From Lacihabitans sp. LS3-19 (GTDB lineage: Bacteria > Bacteroidota > Bacteroidia > Cytophagales > Spirosomataceae), in assembly GCF_024343575.1 (NCBI RefSeq), contig NZ_RJUA01000127.1, positions 310,001 through 374,000 of the forward strand: a stretch of DNA of 64,000 bases, read 5' to 3'. The position numbers were made by a program, and so were the translations under genes. The number at the start of each line of letters is the position of its first letter. Within the stretch, counting starts at the first letter, position 1. Below the pieces are notes generated by a model. That model ran no database searches. It saw nothing but the letters and a program-made list of their open reading frames with translations, and was not told where the DNA came from. Shown piece after piece: positions 45,105 through 54,487 of the stretch.

Positions 45105-45146
45105 CATGCTTCACAGGAAAGCTAAATATTTTTCTTGTGAAGCATG
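45105..45146 (-). terminator. terminator after susD
   Basis: CATGCTTCACAGGAAA (45105-45120) and TTTCTTGTGAAGCATG (45131-45146) form a 16-bp stem with one mismatch. On the minus strand it is followed by TTGTTTTTATT. It lies 19 bp after the SusD stop, before the cytochrome-type gene. Confidence 0.78.
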
Positions 45147-45164
45147 AAGATTATTTAAATTCAA

Positions 45165-46673
45165 TTAGAAATTAGGAGAAAGAGCTCCTTCATCCGCAGG
45201 TAAAGCATATAATTCAGTGATATTACTAAAGGCATTACTTCTTGGCAAAGCTCCTTCTGGATAATAATAATCTAAAGGATTGGCTTTAATTCTAGCTCCA
45301 TAAGCGGTAATCGTCTCAATGGCCTTTCCAGTTCTTACCAAGTCAAACCAGCGTTTGTTTTCAAAAGCCAGCTCAGAACGGCGATCTTGGTATATTTGAT
45401 TTCTTAAGTCAGCTTGAGAGCTGGCTGTAGTATTGGCCAAGCCTGCACGACTTCTAACTTGATTCAATGATGCAGCTGCTTCACCTAATTTACTTTGCTC
45501 CATTTGAGCTTCTGCTAAGAAAAGCAAAACTTCAGAATAACGATAAACTGGCCAATTGTTACCAGTATTTCCATGCAATGAGTGGGTTTTTGCAAACTTT
45601 TTAATGTAAGGATAAACCTTGTTGCTTCTTAAGCTACCACTTAATGTTACATAGCCTACAGAGGCATCTTTCCTTAAATCACCACTCTCATAGGCAGCAA
45701 TCACATCAGGTGTTGGTGTATTGTTTCCTTCACCTGTTAATGGTTGCGGATTGGAAGTTCCAGAAATAGGCTTTAATTCTTCAGGACTCATTGGTCGTGG
45801 CAAGAAATTATAAATCAAACTTCCATTATAACCTGCGGAACCTTCTTGAAACTGAACCTCAAACACCGATTCTTTATTGTTTTTATTGCCAGTAGTAGTA
45901 GAAAACGCATCGTTATAATCTGGCATCAATGCATATTCACCACTATTTACCACATCTTTCAATAAAGTTTCTGCCTCAGCCCATTTCTTTTGAACTACAT
46001 AAACATTTGCCAACAATGTTTTAGCTGCTCCAGATGTAGCTCTACCAGCTTCTTGTTTTGATTTTGGCAAAAGGTTGGATGCTGCAAAAGTAGCATCTTG
46101 AATAATTTGTGCATAAACCTCATCCACAGAAGCCAAAGGTAGGGCCGCTTCTTGACGAACCGTAACTGGCTCTAAATGCAAAGGCACTTTTCCAAAATAC
46201 CTCACCAATTCAAAATATGCAAATGCTCTAAGAAAGGAAGCTTGACCTTTCAAATTATTTTTACTATCTGCAGCAAAATCAACATCATCAATTAATGTTA
46301 AAATCTGATTTGCCCTTGCTATTATTTGATAATCAAGCCTATACTGATTCAAAACATGGGTATTTGATGTTACGCCATTGGCAGTGGGTACCGCAAAATC
46401 AGCTATATCTTCTTGCTGCTCAGTGGCTCCAAAAAGAATATTCCGAGAATAGTAGGTATTGTCAGAGTGCATTTCCCCCAAAAGCCAAGCTCTATCGTTT
46501 ACGATATTTCGCAGTGGCACATATGCGGCATTTACTGCCTGTTGGAAGTCTGCTTCTTTTTTAAAGAATGTAGCCGAACTTAAGTTTGTTTCAGGAACTA
46601 CCGTTAAAAAGCCTTCTTTGCAGCTTATCAGACCAAAAACTACAAAGGCCGCTGTTATTATTAATTTTTTCAT
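45165..46673 (-). CDS. susD: SusD/RagB-family glycan-binding lipoprotein
   Basis: 502 residues, lipoprotein (FVVFGLISC, Cys 18). The SusD fold is recognisable from FLTVVPETNLSSATFFKKEA, FLRAFAYFELVRYFGKVPL with TPR-like helices, and the C-terminal QIYQDRRSELAFENKRWFDLVRT. SusD sits on the outer face of the outer membrane as the lid of the SusC channel and binds oligosaccharide. The start is 24 bp from the SusC stop. The ligand is presumably the sulfated glycan degraded by the downstream enzymes. Confidence 0.93.
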   Translation of the reverse strand: MKKLIITAAFVVFGLISCKEGFLTVVPETNLSSATFFKKEADFQQAVNAAYVPLRNIVNDRAWLLGEMHSDNTYYSRNILFGATEQQEDIADFAVPTANGVTSNTHVLNQYRLDYQIIARANQILTLIDDVDFAADSKNNLKGQASFLRAFAYFELVRYFGKVPLHLEPVTVRQEAALPLASVDEVYAQIIQDATFAASNLLPKSKQEAGRATSGAAKTLLANVYVVQKKWAEAETLLKDVVNSGEYALMPDYNDAFSTTTGNKNNKESVFEVQFQEGSAGYNGSLIYNFLPRPMSPEELKPISGTSNPQPLTGEGNNTPTPDVIAAYESGDLRKDASVGYVTLSGSLRSNKVYPYIKKFAKTHSLHGNTGNNWPVYRYSEVLLFLAEAQMEQSKLGEAAASLNQVRSRAGLANTTASSQADLRNQIYQDRRSELAFENKRWFDLVRTGKAIETITAYGARIKANPLDYYYPEGALPRSNAFSNITELYALPADEGALSPNF

Positions 46674-46697
46674 TTCTTTTTTCGATTAAGGTTTTAA

Positions 46698-49600
46698 TTA
46701 AAAATTCAAGTTGGCTCCTATAGTGAAAGTACGTGGTACCGGATAGTTTGATAAATCCACTCCCGGGCTTAAGTTGCCTCCGTCTCCATTTCCATCCCTT
46801 TGTGCACTTGTTTCTGGATTTGGACCTCCCCAATATTTGGTAAATACATACAATTGCTGAATCGAAGTATACACACGGGCCGATTTAAACACCTTACTGA
46901 TTTTCGGAATTGTGTAACCAACTGTTACATTTTTAATAGTAAAGAAAGATGCATCCGCTACAAATCTGCTATTCATCCAGTCTCTTTCTATACCCGTCAC
47001 ATTTCCACCTCCTACTGTTGTGCCATACATACCTAAACCAGGATTATCTACCGAACGGAATCTGTATTTTACACCTTCCACCATATTAAATACACCGTCG
47101 AGGTTGGCAGTACTATACAAGTGACGTACCAAAAGTTGATTTCCTTGCGATCCAGACCCAATTATACTAGCATCCCATTTCCCAAAAGAAAAGCTATTGG
47201 TAATTCCATAAGTAAATGTTGGGAAAGGATTTCCCATTATTACCCTGTCGTCCTCATTACCCCCGTTAGTTATTATTCCATCACCATTTTGGTCAGTTAG
47301 TTTAATACTTCCTACCGTAGACCTTCCTGGTACTTGCGGTGAGCTATTCAAATCTGCCTCATTAAGATAAACTCCCTGAGCTATATGACCATAAAACTGT
47401 CCAAAAGGATAACCCACTTTTGTAATGTGAAAAAGCCCATAAACTCTATCTATACCGTCAGCTAACGCAATTACTTTATTTCTATTAAAAGAAATATTGG
47501 CATTTGTGCTCCATTTGAATCTCCCTGTCGTGTTTTTTGTATTCAAAGCAAACTCATGACCCCAAAACTTAATCTCTCCAATGTTGTCATTGAAATTAGA
47601 GAATCCTGACTCTTGAGCAATTTGAACACTATATAATAGATTGGTGGTATTTTTTGTATAGTAATCATATACAAAAGTGATTCTGTCATTGTACATACCT
47701 AAATCTAGACCTATATCGAATTGTTTGGTAGTCTCCCAGCCCAAATTCGTATTAGCAAGCGAAGAAACAATTGCTCCGGGAGCAACCGTATTCCCGAAAA
47801 CCGCATTGACCGTATTATTTACCAATGCATATGATGTATAATTACCGATGTTGTTGTTTCCAATTACACCATAACTTGCTCTAAGCTTAGCAAAAGATAT
47901 TTTTTGTATGTCTTTTAAGAAACTTTCATCAGATATAACCCAGCCTGCTGAAAACGAAGGAAATGTACCCCAGCGATTGTCCGAACCAAAACGCGATGAA
48001 CCGTCTCTTCTGACAGCCGCAGTGAAAAGATATTTTCCTTTATAGTTATATGTCAATCTCGACAATACAGAGGTAAGGGCCCATTCTTGAACACCCGTAT
48101 TTGTACCACCTCTATTGATATTGATAGCACCCTGAACAGTTGGTAATCTATCGTCAGAATAAGTATCTGCTTGAATTCTGGTACTTTCTTCAGTAAATTT
48201 TTGATTTGAGAAACCAGCCAAAAGTTCAAAGTTATGATCATTGAAACTTCTAGTATAAGTAGCCAAATTTTCATTCAACCAAGCTAAACTTTCCACATTT
48301 TGACGAATTGAAACTGCTGTGGTAGGAATTGCCACATTGATAGCTGAAGTGGCAGTTGAAGGATTAAAGAAGAAAAACTTAGACCTAAGCATTTCAACAT
48401 TAAAGGTAGACTTCAAGGTTAAGCCTTTAATAGGTTGGTATTGAATATAGGCGTTTGAAATCAAATTTGTAGTGGTTGTTTCATTTACCAATTCGTTTGC
48501 AGCCCTCACCCAGTTAGGATAGGCAAAAATATTCCCAGTGCTTGCAGGAAATCTATTAAAGAGTGTCAAATCACCATTTGAATCGTAAATTGGCATAACT
48601 GGCCAAGTATGCAAAGCATTAAACAAAATACCTGTTCCTCTATCTCCATCAGTTCTTGGTGTATTGTCAAATACGTATTGAGGTGCAACATTAAATCCGA
48701 TTTTTACCTTATTAGATACATCGTATTCATTATTAATTCTTAATGAATATCTTTTGTATTCATTATTAATAACTACCCCTTGTTGGTTAAAAACTCCCGC
48801 AACTACCGAAGTCCTTGATTTTCCTGTATTATTTGAAAGGCTCAAATTATAACTTTGTAATGGAGCTTTTCTTAATAACGCACCATACCAGTCATTGTTT
48901 TGATTGGCATACTGCGAAGGGTTCTGAAACTCAGCAGGAACAGGCTGACCTGCATCCGTATAATATTCCTTTTTAAACTGTGCAAATTCCTCAGCAGTAA
49001 GCATTTTCACTAATCCTCTATCAGGAACTTGTTGAATACCAGTAAAAACATTGAAACTTACATTTGAGCCAGTCTTTCCTTTTTTAGTAGTAATCAAAAC
49101 AACGCCATTTGCAGCACGTGAACCATATAATGAAGTTGAAGAGGCATCCTTTAAAACTGTAATTTCTTCAATCTCGTCTGGGTTCATAGAGCCAATATTG
49201 CCAGTTATTGGAAATCCATCTATTACATATAAAGGATCGCTACCTGCCGAAACTGACAATTGACCACGTATTCTGATGTTCATTCCTTGTCCAGGTTTAC
49301 CTGTGGTCTGATTTATTTGTACACCAGCCAATTGACCTTGTAGTTTTTGCCCAATTTGAGACACAGGAAGATCTTTGATTTCCTTAGCACCAACTGTTTG
49401 CACGGCACCAGTTACGTTTTTCTTAAGTTGAGAGCCATAACCTACAACCACAACTTCATTTAGCAAGTTGTCATCTACACCCAATGTAACATTAATTTCT
49501 TTCTGACCATTATAAGTAACATCTTTGGCTTCATAACCCACAAAACTATAAGTAATAACGGACCCATTGGTAGCCTCTAGAGAGTAATTACCATTTGCAT

Positions 49601-49784
49601 CAGATTGTGTACCTTTTGATGTACCTTTTATGGCCACACTTACACCCGCGAGCCCTTCGCCACTTTGGTCTGAAACCCTGCCTTTTACTTGAGAAAAAGC
49701 AAAAGAAGAACAGAATAAAACTAAAGACAGGAATACACCTGCCAAATAATACTTATTCCTTCGAATAGTAAATTTGAAGTTCAT
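46698..49784 (-). CDS. susC: SusC/RagA-family TonB-dependent outer membrane transporter
   Basis: 1028 residues. After a signal peptide comes a carboxypeptidase-D-like regulatory domain (about 33-105: VKGRVSDQSGEGLAGVSVAI, YSFVGYEAKDV). The conserved LNEVVVVGYGSQ leads into the plug (about 120-225, IRIRGQLSVSAGSDPLYVID), then the 22-stranded barrel to the C-terminal TIGANLNF. It imports oligosaccharides using TonB energy, paired with the SusD lipoprotein downstream. No extra N-terminal signalling (STN) domain, so control by an anti-sigma relay is not indicated. Confidence 0.95.
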   Translation of the reverse strand: MNFKFTIRRNKYYLAGVFLSLVLFCSSFAFSQVKGRVSDQSGEGLAGVSVAIKGTSKGTQSDANGNYSLEATNGSVITYSFVGYEAKDVTYNGQKEINVTLGVDDNLLNEVVVVGYGSQLKKNVTGAVQTVGAKEIKDLPVSQIGQKLQGQLAGVQINQTTGKPGQGMNIRIRGQLSVSAGSDPLYVIDGFPITGNIGSMNPDEIEEITVLKDASSTSLYGSRAANGVVLITTKKGKTGSNVSFNVFTGIQQVPDRGLVKMLTAEEFAQFKKEYYTDAGQPVPAEFQNPSQYANQNNDWYGALLRKAPLQSYNLSLSNNTGKSRTSVVAGVFNQQGVVINNEYKRYSLRINNEYDVSNKVKIGFNVAPQYVFDNTPRTDGDRGTGILFNALHTWPVMPIYDSNGDLTLFNRFPASTGNIFAYPNWVRAANELVNETTTTNLISNAYIQYQPIKGLTLKSTFNVEMLRSKFFFFNPSTATSAINVAIPTTAVSIRQNVESLAWLNENLATYTRSFNDHNFELLAGFSNQKFTEESTRIQADTYSDDRLPTVQGAININRGGTNTGVQEWALTSVLSRLTYNYKGKYLFTAAVRRDGSSRFGSDNRWGTFPSFSAGWVISDESFLKDIQKISFAKLRASYGVIGNNNIGNYTSYALVNNTVNAVFGNTVAPGAIVSSLANTNLGWETTKQFDIGLDLGMYNDRITFVYDYYTKNTTNLLYSVQIAQESGFSNFNDNIGEIKFWGHEFALNTKNTTGRFKWSTNANISFNRNKVIALADGIDRVYGLFHITKVGYPFGQFYGHIAQGVYLNEADLNSSPQVPGRSTVGSIKLTDQNGDGIITNGGNEDDRVIMGNPFPTFTYGITNSFSFGKWDASIIGSGSQGNQLLVRHLYSTANLDGVFNMVEGVKYRFRSVDNPGLGMYGTTVGGGNVTGIERDWMNSRFVADASFFTIKNVTVGYTIPKISKVFKSARVYTSIQQLYVFTKYWGGPNPETSAQRDGNGDGGNLSPGVDLSNYPVPRTFTIGANLNF

Positions 49785-50587
49785 AGAATAAAAATTTAAG
49801 GTTGAATAAATGAGAAAAGGTTTCTTAGAAAAAAAACAAGATTTCTTGATTTTTTTATAAACTTATCTTTTTACAAAGACAAAAGTGTCATGTACTGTGC
49901 TGAAATATTAAAAATAAATTTAAATATTTAAAAAATTAACTTATTGATAATGAACAAATGCCGTTCAATAGAGTTTGAAAAACTATTAAACGGCATTATA
50001 AAAAGAAGAAAATTTACTAATCTACATTATATGTAGAGTAATAACTCAAAAAATTTGCGAAAAATGTTTGAATAAACCTCCAATTTATTTTTTTTCATAT
50101 TGATTTCCAAAAGCACTTCCTGAGATTCAAAGCTGAGAAAACTAAAAATGAAAGCAGAATTTGCGGTAAAATCAATACAGTTAGGACCTTTTGGTCGGTT
50201 TGATTACCTTTATTAGAGCAATTATTGGTCTCACGTTCTAATGCTTCGGACTTATCATAAGTGACTTTTCCTTTATGGCTAGGAATAGGGAAATTAAGAA
50301 CAGAATAAAAAAGGTGAATAAACAACAAGGTAATGGAAATGTATTCCCCGAAAGGCCAAATCTATTTACAAAATTGAACAATTTAATGTTGAATAAATGA
50401 GAGGAAAACTAATTTTAAAATCAAGATTAAATGATTTTTTGATAAATCAATTATTCGAAAAAAAATAAATCACGCAGTATTTAATTCTAATTCACTTTTA
50501 ATGTTTTTAAAAATTTTCTAAAATAAAAAAAGATCGTCCTCAAATAATGAGAATGCTCTAAAAATAAACACTATAATAACCCTGTTA
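49785..50587. other. 803-bp intergenic region upstream of susC
   Basis: AT-rich leader/promoter region of the susCD operon, bounded on the other side by the 3' end of the Rrf2 gene. It holds the hairpin at 49957-49997. A 77-codon frame at 50095-50328 has no clear gene features and is not accepted. No regulator gene of the usual PUL kinds (HTCS, AraC, ECF sigma/anti-sigma) is present here. Confidence 0.6.
49957..49997 (-). other. 15-bp hairpin upstream of susC
   Basis: AATGCCGTTCAATAG and CTATTAAACGGCATT are inverted with one mismatch and an 11-nt loop. It is about 170 bp before the susC start. It could be an attenuator or the 3' end of the Rrf2-RIC transcript; on the minus strand it is not followed by a strong U-run. 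Confidence 0.55.
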
Positions 50588-51040
50588 TCAAATACCTTCT
50601 AGCTCTTTGATTGAATTTAAATAACTATCACCACTTTCTATTTTGTCAACCAAATTTGAAATTTTTAAAGTTTCGAATGTTTTAAAAATACTGTTTCTGC
50701 AGCCATCAAACTCATCATGAAGCGGGCAAGGATTAATTGCTGAACATTCCTCTCTACCCAAAAAACATTTTTTGAAAATACCCAAACCGTCTATGGCTTC
50801 TATAACATCTATCAATGGTCTAGAAACCGTATGATTATTGGCAAAAAAACCACCATTTGGACCTTTGATAGAACCAACTATTCCCCTTCGCACCAACTCC
50901 TGCAATATTTTTCCAAGAAAATGCTGCGGAATCTGCAATTCTTCTGCTATTTCATGTATTCCCGCTTTTCGACCACTATTTTTTTCTAGAGCTAAAAAAA
51001 CTACCCCTCTAATTGCATACCCGCAAGTTTTCGAAATCAT
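50588..51040 (-). CDS. Rrf2-family regulator (NsrR/IscR-like)
   Basis: 150 residues: MISKTCGYAIRGVVFLALEK, then the winged HTH IAEELQIPQHFLGKILQELV and IKGPNGGFFA. Cysteines at about 92, 99 and 105 (KKCFLGREECSAINPCPLH) are the [2Fe-2S] ligands of IscR/NsrR-type proteins. Position right after the RIC gene (2 bp gap) and next to the nos cluster suggests a nitric-oxide or iron-sulfur sensor. It probably controls its own operon and perhaps nos genes. Confidence 0.88.
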   Translation of the reverse strand: MISKTCGYAIRGVVFLALEKNSGRKAGIHEIAEELQIPQHFLGKILQELVRRGIVGSIKGPNGGFFANNHTVSRPLIDVIEAIDGLGIFKKCFLGREECSAINPCPLHDEFDGCRNSIFKTFETLKISNLVDKIESGDSYLNSIKELEGI

Positions 51041-51042
51041 AA

Positions 51043-51783
51043 TTATTGTGCTAAATATTTTTCCTCTAAATTAATCACTTTTGGGAAAAGTATGTTGTTT
51101 TCTAAATGAATATGTTGAATTAAATCTTTGTCCAAATCTTTAAGTTTGTCTATCATCACCAAGTGTGAATTGCAAGCACCTTCAGCTGCAGTATAATTAT
51201 TTGTAATTTCACGCATCCTATGAAGAATTGTTCCAGCTTCGTCGTGCTCGTTAAGCATTACATGTATGGGGTTGTTCACAGTACCAAAAAAAGGAGATTT
51301 GGCAGGTGAATTGGTCCGGATATCTTGCAACATTTGTTTAATAAATGGAAACAAAATATTTTCTTCTTTTGGCAAATGTCCTATTAAATCTGCTTCTAGA
51401 GCATTGTATAACTCATACAATTCGGGCAAATTTTCAAATCGCTCACCGTGTTTATTAAAGACTTTATCTACAAAAAACCGAATTTCAGGAAGATTCCTAT
51501 ACAAATATTGATGATGTACATTAAAAATATAATCTGCCAAAAAATCAAGGTCAAAACTATCAAAATCCAAATTACTCTCAACATTTCTTTCTGAAGAAAC
51601 CTCGACTAAAGTTTGCCAAACTTTCTGACTATCAAGACCTTTCGAATCACATACTTCTGTAAAAAGCACATTTCCTCCACAACAATAATCAATACCCATG
51701 TCCGAAAATATCCCAGCAGCTTTTGGATTTTTTCTTACTATTTCCCTTACTTTCAAACCTTCAAATTTTTCTAAAATTTCCAT
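51043..51783 (-). CDS. ric: iron-sulfur cluster repair di-iron protein (RIC)
   Basis: 246 residues. The N-terminal ScdA-type domain has MGIDYCCGGNVLF with the double Cys 34-35. The C-terminal hemerythrin-like domain has the His/Glu di-iron ligands: IFNVHHQYLYRN, IGHLPKEENILFPF, VMLNEHDEAGTILHRM and IQHIHLENNILFP. RIC proteins repair iron-sulfur clusters damaged by NO or oxidants. It is co-transcribed with the Rrf2 regulator and lies divergent from the nos operon, with an FNR-like dyad in between. Confidence 0.92.
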   Translation of the reverse strand: MEILEKFEGLKVREIVRKNPKAAGIFSDMGIDYCCGGNVLFTEVCDSKGLDSQKVWQTLVEVSSERNVESNLDFDSFDLDFLADYIFNVHHQYLYRNLPEIRFFVDKVFNKHGERFENLPELYELYNALEADLIGHLPKEENILFPFIKQMLQDIRTNSPAKSPFFGTVNNPIHVMLNEHDEAGTILHRMREITNNYTAAEGACNSHLVMIDKLKDLDKDLIQHIHLENNILFPKVINLEEKYLAQ

Positions 51784-51835
51784 TTTTTCAAACCTAATTT
51801 ATTGATAAAGATATAAAGGTCTTTTTTTCTATTTT

Positions 51836-51849
51836 ATGATATCTATCAT
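51836..51849 (-). promoter_or_regulatory. FNR/CRP-like dyad with RIC promoter
   Basis: ATGATATCTATCAT is a perfect dyad (ATGATA-TC-TATCAT) matching the FNR-type pattern wTGAT-N4-ATCAw. In the RIC direction, 22 nt separate it from TATCTTTA (51813-51806), a one-mismatch TAnnTTTG element, 23 bp before the ATG. The same box also lies about 100 bp upstream of the divergent nos cytochrome gene. Confidence 0.65.
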
Positions 51850-51948
51850 TTAAAAAACTGCTTTTAAATCATTAAATATTTAAAGCTTCCAAAATACTTT
51901 TGTTAAAAGATAAAAAACTCTTTTATTATTTAAATAAACATTTGCTAT

Positions 51949-52404
51949 ATGAAAAAAATTATTTTAATGCTATCAGTCTTACCAATAATAATATGGAGCT
52001 GTGGCGGAGCAGAAAAAAGGGCCGAAACACCAAAGACTGATGAATCGGTATTATTAAAACAAGATGAAGTCCATGGACAAGAGGTAAAAGAGTTAGCCCT
52101 TAGCACGCCATTAGACCAAACAATGGTAAAAGCAGGCCAAGAAATATATGACGTAAAATGTGCATCCTGCCATAGACTAACAGAAGAAAAATTAGTTGGG
52201 CCAGGTTGGAAAAATGTAACCACACGACGTAAACCAGTATGGATTGTGAACATGATTACTAATGTAGACATGATGCTTGCAGATGATGCCGAAGCTCAGA
52301 AAATGCTGGAAGAATGCTTGGTAAGAATGCCAAACCAAAATATTACTTCAGATGAGGCAAGAAGTGTTATTGAATATATGCGACATAATGACGGTGAAAA
52401 ATAA
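51949..52404 (+). CDS. c-type cytochrome lipoprotein of the nos operon
   Basis: 151 residues, lipoprotein (PIIIWSC, Cys 18). One haem site, CASCH at residues 71-75, sits in a class I cytochrome c domain with a likely axial Met in CLVRMPNQNI. It is 15 bp upstream of nosZ and probably passes electrons to it. Cytochromes of this kind precede nosZ in Bacteroidota-type nos clusters. Confidence 0.88.
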   Translation: MKKIILMLSVLPIIIWSCGGAEKRAETPKTDESVLLKQDEVHGQEVKELALSTPLDQTMVKAGQEIYDVKCASCHRLTEEKLVGPGWKNVTTRRKPVWIVNMITNVDMMLADDAEAQKMLEECLVRMPNQNITSDEARSVIEYMRHNDGEK

Positions 52405-52419
52405 TTAAACAATAAACAA

Positions 52420-54423
52420 ATGAAAAACAAGATTTTTACAAGTTTAACCTTATTGGGAACTTCAATGTTCCTTCTGAATAGTTGCAAACCCGCTGGACAA
52501 GGCTCTGGTGGTGGAAGCACACTGGCAGGTGATGCTGCTCAAAAAGTATATGTTGCCCCCGGTACACATGATGAATTTTATGATTTTGTATCTGGTGGAT
52601 TTAATGGACAAATGTCTGTTGTAGGTTTACCCTCTGGTCGAGTTTTAAGAATTATTCCTGTGTTTACACAACATGCCGAAAGCGGTTGGGGATACAGTGA
52701 AGAAACAAAGCCTATGCTGAATACCTCTCATGGATTTGTGCCTTGGGATGACGCTCACCACACAACTTTATCGGTTACAAATGGTGAACATGATGGCAGA
52801 TGGGCGTTTATTAATGGTAACAATACTCCTAGGATAGCCCGTATTAGTTTAAAGTCATTCAGAACAGAAGAAATTATCGAACTGCCTAACTCTGGAGGCA
52901 ACCACTCCTCACCATTTGTTACTTTCAACTCTGAATATGCTGTGGCAGGCACTCGTTTTTCCGTACCGCCTGATAATTTCGGAGACGTGCCTATAAATAC
53001 CTTTAAACAAAACTTTAAAGGGTACATAAGTTTTGTAAGTATAGACAAAACTACTGGGAACTTAGCTCTTAAGTTTCAACTGACCACCCCAGCCATAAGT
53101 TATGATTTGGCACGTGGCGGTAAAGGCCCATCTAAAGATTGGATATTTTTCTCGTCTTACAATACCGAACAAGCCAATACGCTTTTAGAAGTAAATGCAT
53201 CACAAAAAGATAAGGATTTTATTTTAGCTGTAAACTGGAAAAAAGCAGAAGAATATCTTGCAAAAGGCAAAGGGAAGAAAGTTCCTGCTAAATATGCTCA
53301 TAATGTATATAGTGATGTTACACACTCAGCAACTTCAACTATAATGACTGACGTAATGACCTTGGACCCAAAAGATTGTCCTGACATGTTGTATTTTATT
53401 CCTTGTCCAAAATCACCACATGGATGCGATGTAGACCCAACAGGTCAATACATAATTGGTTCGGGTAAATTAGCTGCAGTGATACCGGTTTTTTCATTTG
53501 CAAAACTTCAAAAAGCAATTGCTGACAAAAAGTTTGACGGAAGCTTCGAGGGAATTCCTGTGATGGATTACAATGCCGTGCTTCATGGAGAGGTGCAAAA
53601 ACCTGGATTAGGACCACTTCATACTGAGTTTGATGGAAAAGGCAACGCATATACTTCGATGTTTGTATCTTCAGAAATTGTAAAATGGAACATAGAAAAA
53701 CTAACCGTATTAGACAGAGTTCCAACTTATTATTCAGTAGGTCACTTGAGCATTCCTGGAGGCCCAACTACCAAACCCTGGGGAAAATACGTAATAGCCT
53801 ATAATAAAATCACAAAAGACAGATACTTGCCTACAGGCCCAGAGTTGACGCAATCTGCCCAACTCTACGATATAACAGGTGAAAAAATGAAACTACTCTT
53901 AGACTTTCCAACAATTGGTGAGCCCCATTATGCTGAGGCCATTCCGGCAAGCATGATAAAAGACAAAACCATAAAACTATACAAAATAGAAGAGAACAAA
54001 CACCCTTATGTAGCAAAAGGAGAAAAAGAAACAAAGGTAACTCGCAACGGAAAGGATGTCCATGTGTATATGACATCTTCTAGGTCGCATTTTGCCCCTG
54101 ATAATATTGAAGGTGTAAAACTAGGAGATGACGTTTATTTCCATGTTACTAACCTCGAGCAAGACTGGGATGTACCGCATGGATTTGCAGTAAGGGGAGC
54201 AAATAACGCCGAAATATTGGTAATGCCCGGCGAAACTCAAACACTAAAATGGAAGGCAGATAGAATAGGAATTACTCCGTTTTATTGCACGGACTTCTGC
54301 TCTGCTTTGCACCAAGAAATGCAGGGTTATATAAGAGTATCTGCACCAAACAGCAACGTGCCTTTGACATGGCACACCGGAAAAACAGCCATGAAAGAAG
54401 CTGATGATAAATCTCAAAAATAA
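52420..54423 (+). CDS. nosZ: nitrous-oxide reductase, clade II (Sec-dependent)
   Basis: 667 residues. NosZ reduces N2O to N2 in the periplasm. The signal (TSMFLLNSC) has no twin arginines and carries a lipobox, as in clade II enzymes. The propeller domain has CuZ-type histidines in WDDAHHTTLSVTNGEHDGRW, CPKSPHGCD, LGPLHTEFD and SVGHLSIPGG. The C-terminal cupredoxin domain has the CuA ligands in WDVPHGF and CTDFCSALHQEMQGY (two Cys, two His, Met). All expected copper ligands appear intact. It is followed by a terminator-like hairpin and the maturation genes. Confidence 0.96.
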   Translation: MKNKIFTSLTLLGTSMFLLNSCKPAGQGSGGGSTLAGDAAQKVYVAPGTHDEFYDFVSGGFNGQMSVVGLPSGRVLRIIPVFTQHAESGWGYSEETKPMLNTSHGFVPWDDAHHTTLSVTNGEHDGRWAFINGNNTPRIARISLKSFRTEEIIELPNSGGNHSSPFVTFNSEYAVAGTRFSVPPDNFGDVPINTFKQNFKGYISFVSIDKTTGNLALKFQLTTPAISYDLARGGKGPSKDWIFFSSYNTEQANTLLEVNASQKDKDFILAVNWKKAEEYLAKGKGKKVPAKYAHNVYSDVTHSATSTIMTDVMTLDPKDCPDMLYFIPCPKSPHGCDVDPTGQYIIGSGKLAAVIPVFSFAKLQKAIADKKFDGSFEGIPVMDYNAVLHGEVQKPGLGPLHTEFDGKGNAYTSMFVSSEIVKWNIEKLTVLDRVPTYYSVGHLSIPGGPTTKPWGKYVIAYNKITKDRYLPTGPELTQSAQLYDITGEKMKLLLDFPTIGEPHYAEAIPASMIKDKTIKLYKIEENKHPYVAKGEKETKVTRNGKDVHVYMTSSRSHFAPDNIEGVKLGDDVYFHVTNLEQDWDVPHGFAVRGANNAEILVMPGETQTLKWKADRIGITPFYCTDFCSALHQEMQGYIRVSAPNSNVPLTWHTGKTAMKEADDKSQK

Positions 54424-54435
54424 ATTCAAATAAAC

Positions 54436-54458
54436 AGAGGCGAATTCAATTCGCCTCT
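54436..54458 (+). terminator. terminator/attenuator between nosZ and maturation genes
   Basis: AGAGGCGAATT and AATTCGCCTCT pair across one central base (effective loop about 5 nt) and are followed by ATTTTATTCATTT. Located 13 bp after the nosZ stop and 30 bp before the next start, it likely reduces read-through into the maturation genes. Confidence 0.7.
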
Positions 54459-54487
54459 ATTTTATTCATTTCGAAAATTAAAAATTG

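Noticed and set aside
36149-49784. PUL as a pectin (rhamnogalacturonan) locus
   Set aside because: GH105 and GH78 fit pectin too, but two sulfatase modules, one fused to GH78, favour a sulfated rhamnose glycan. A pectin role is not excluded.
50095-50328. 77-codon open frame in the susC leader region
   Set aside because: No ribosome-binding site or family features; composition like the surrounding non-coding DNA.
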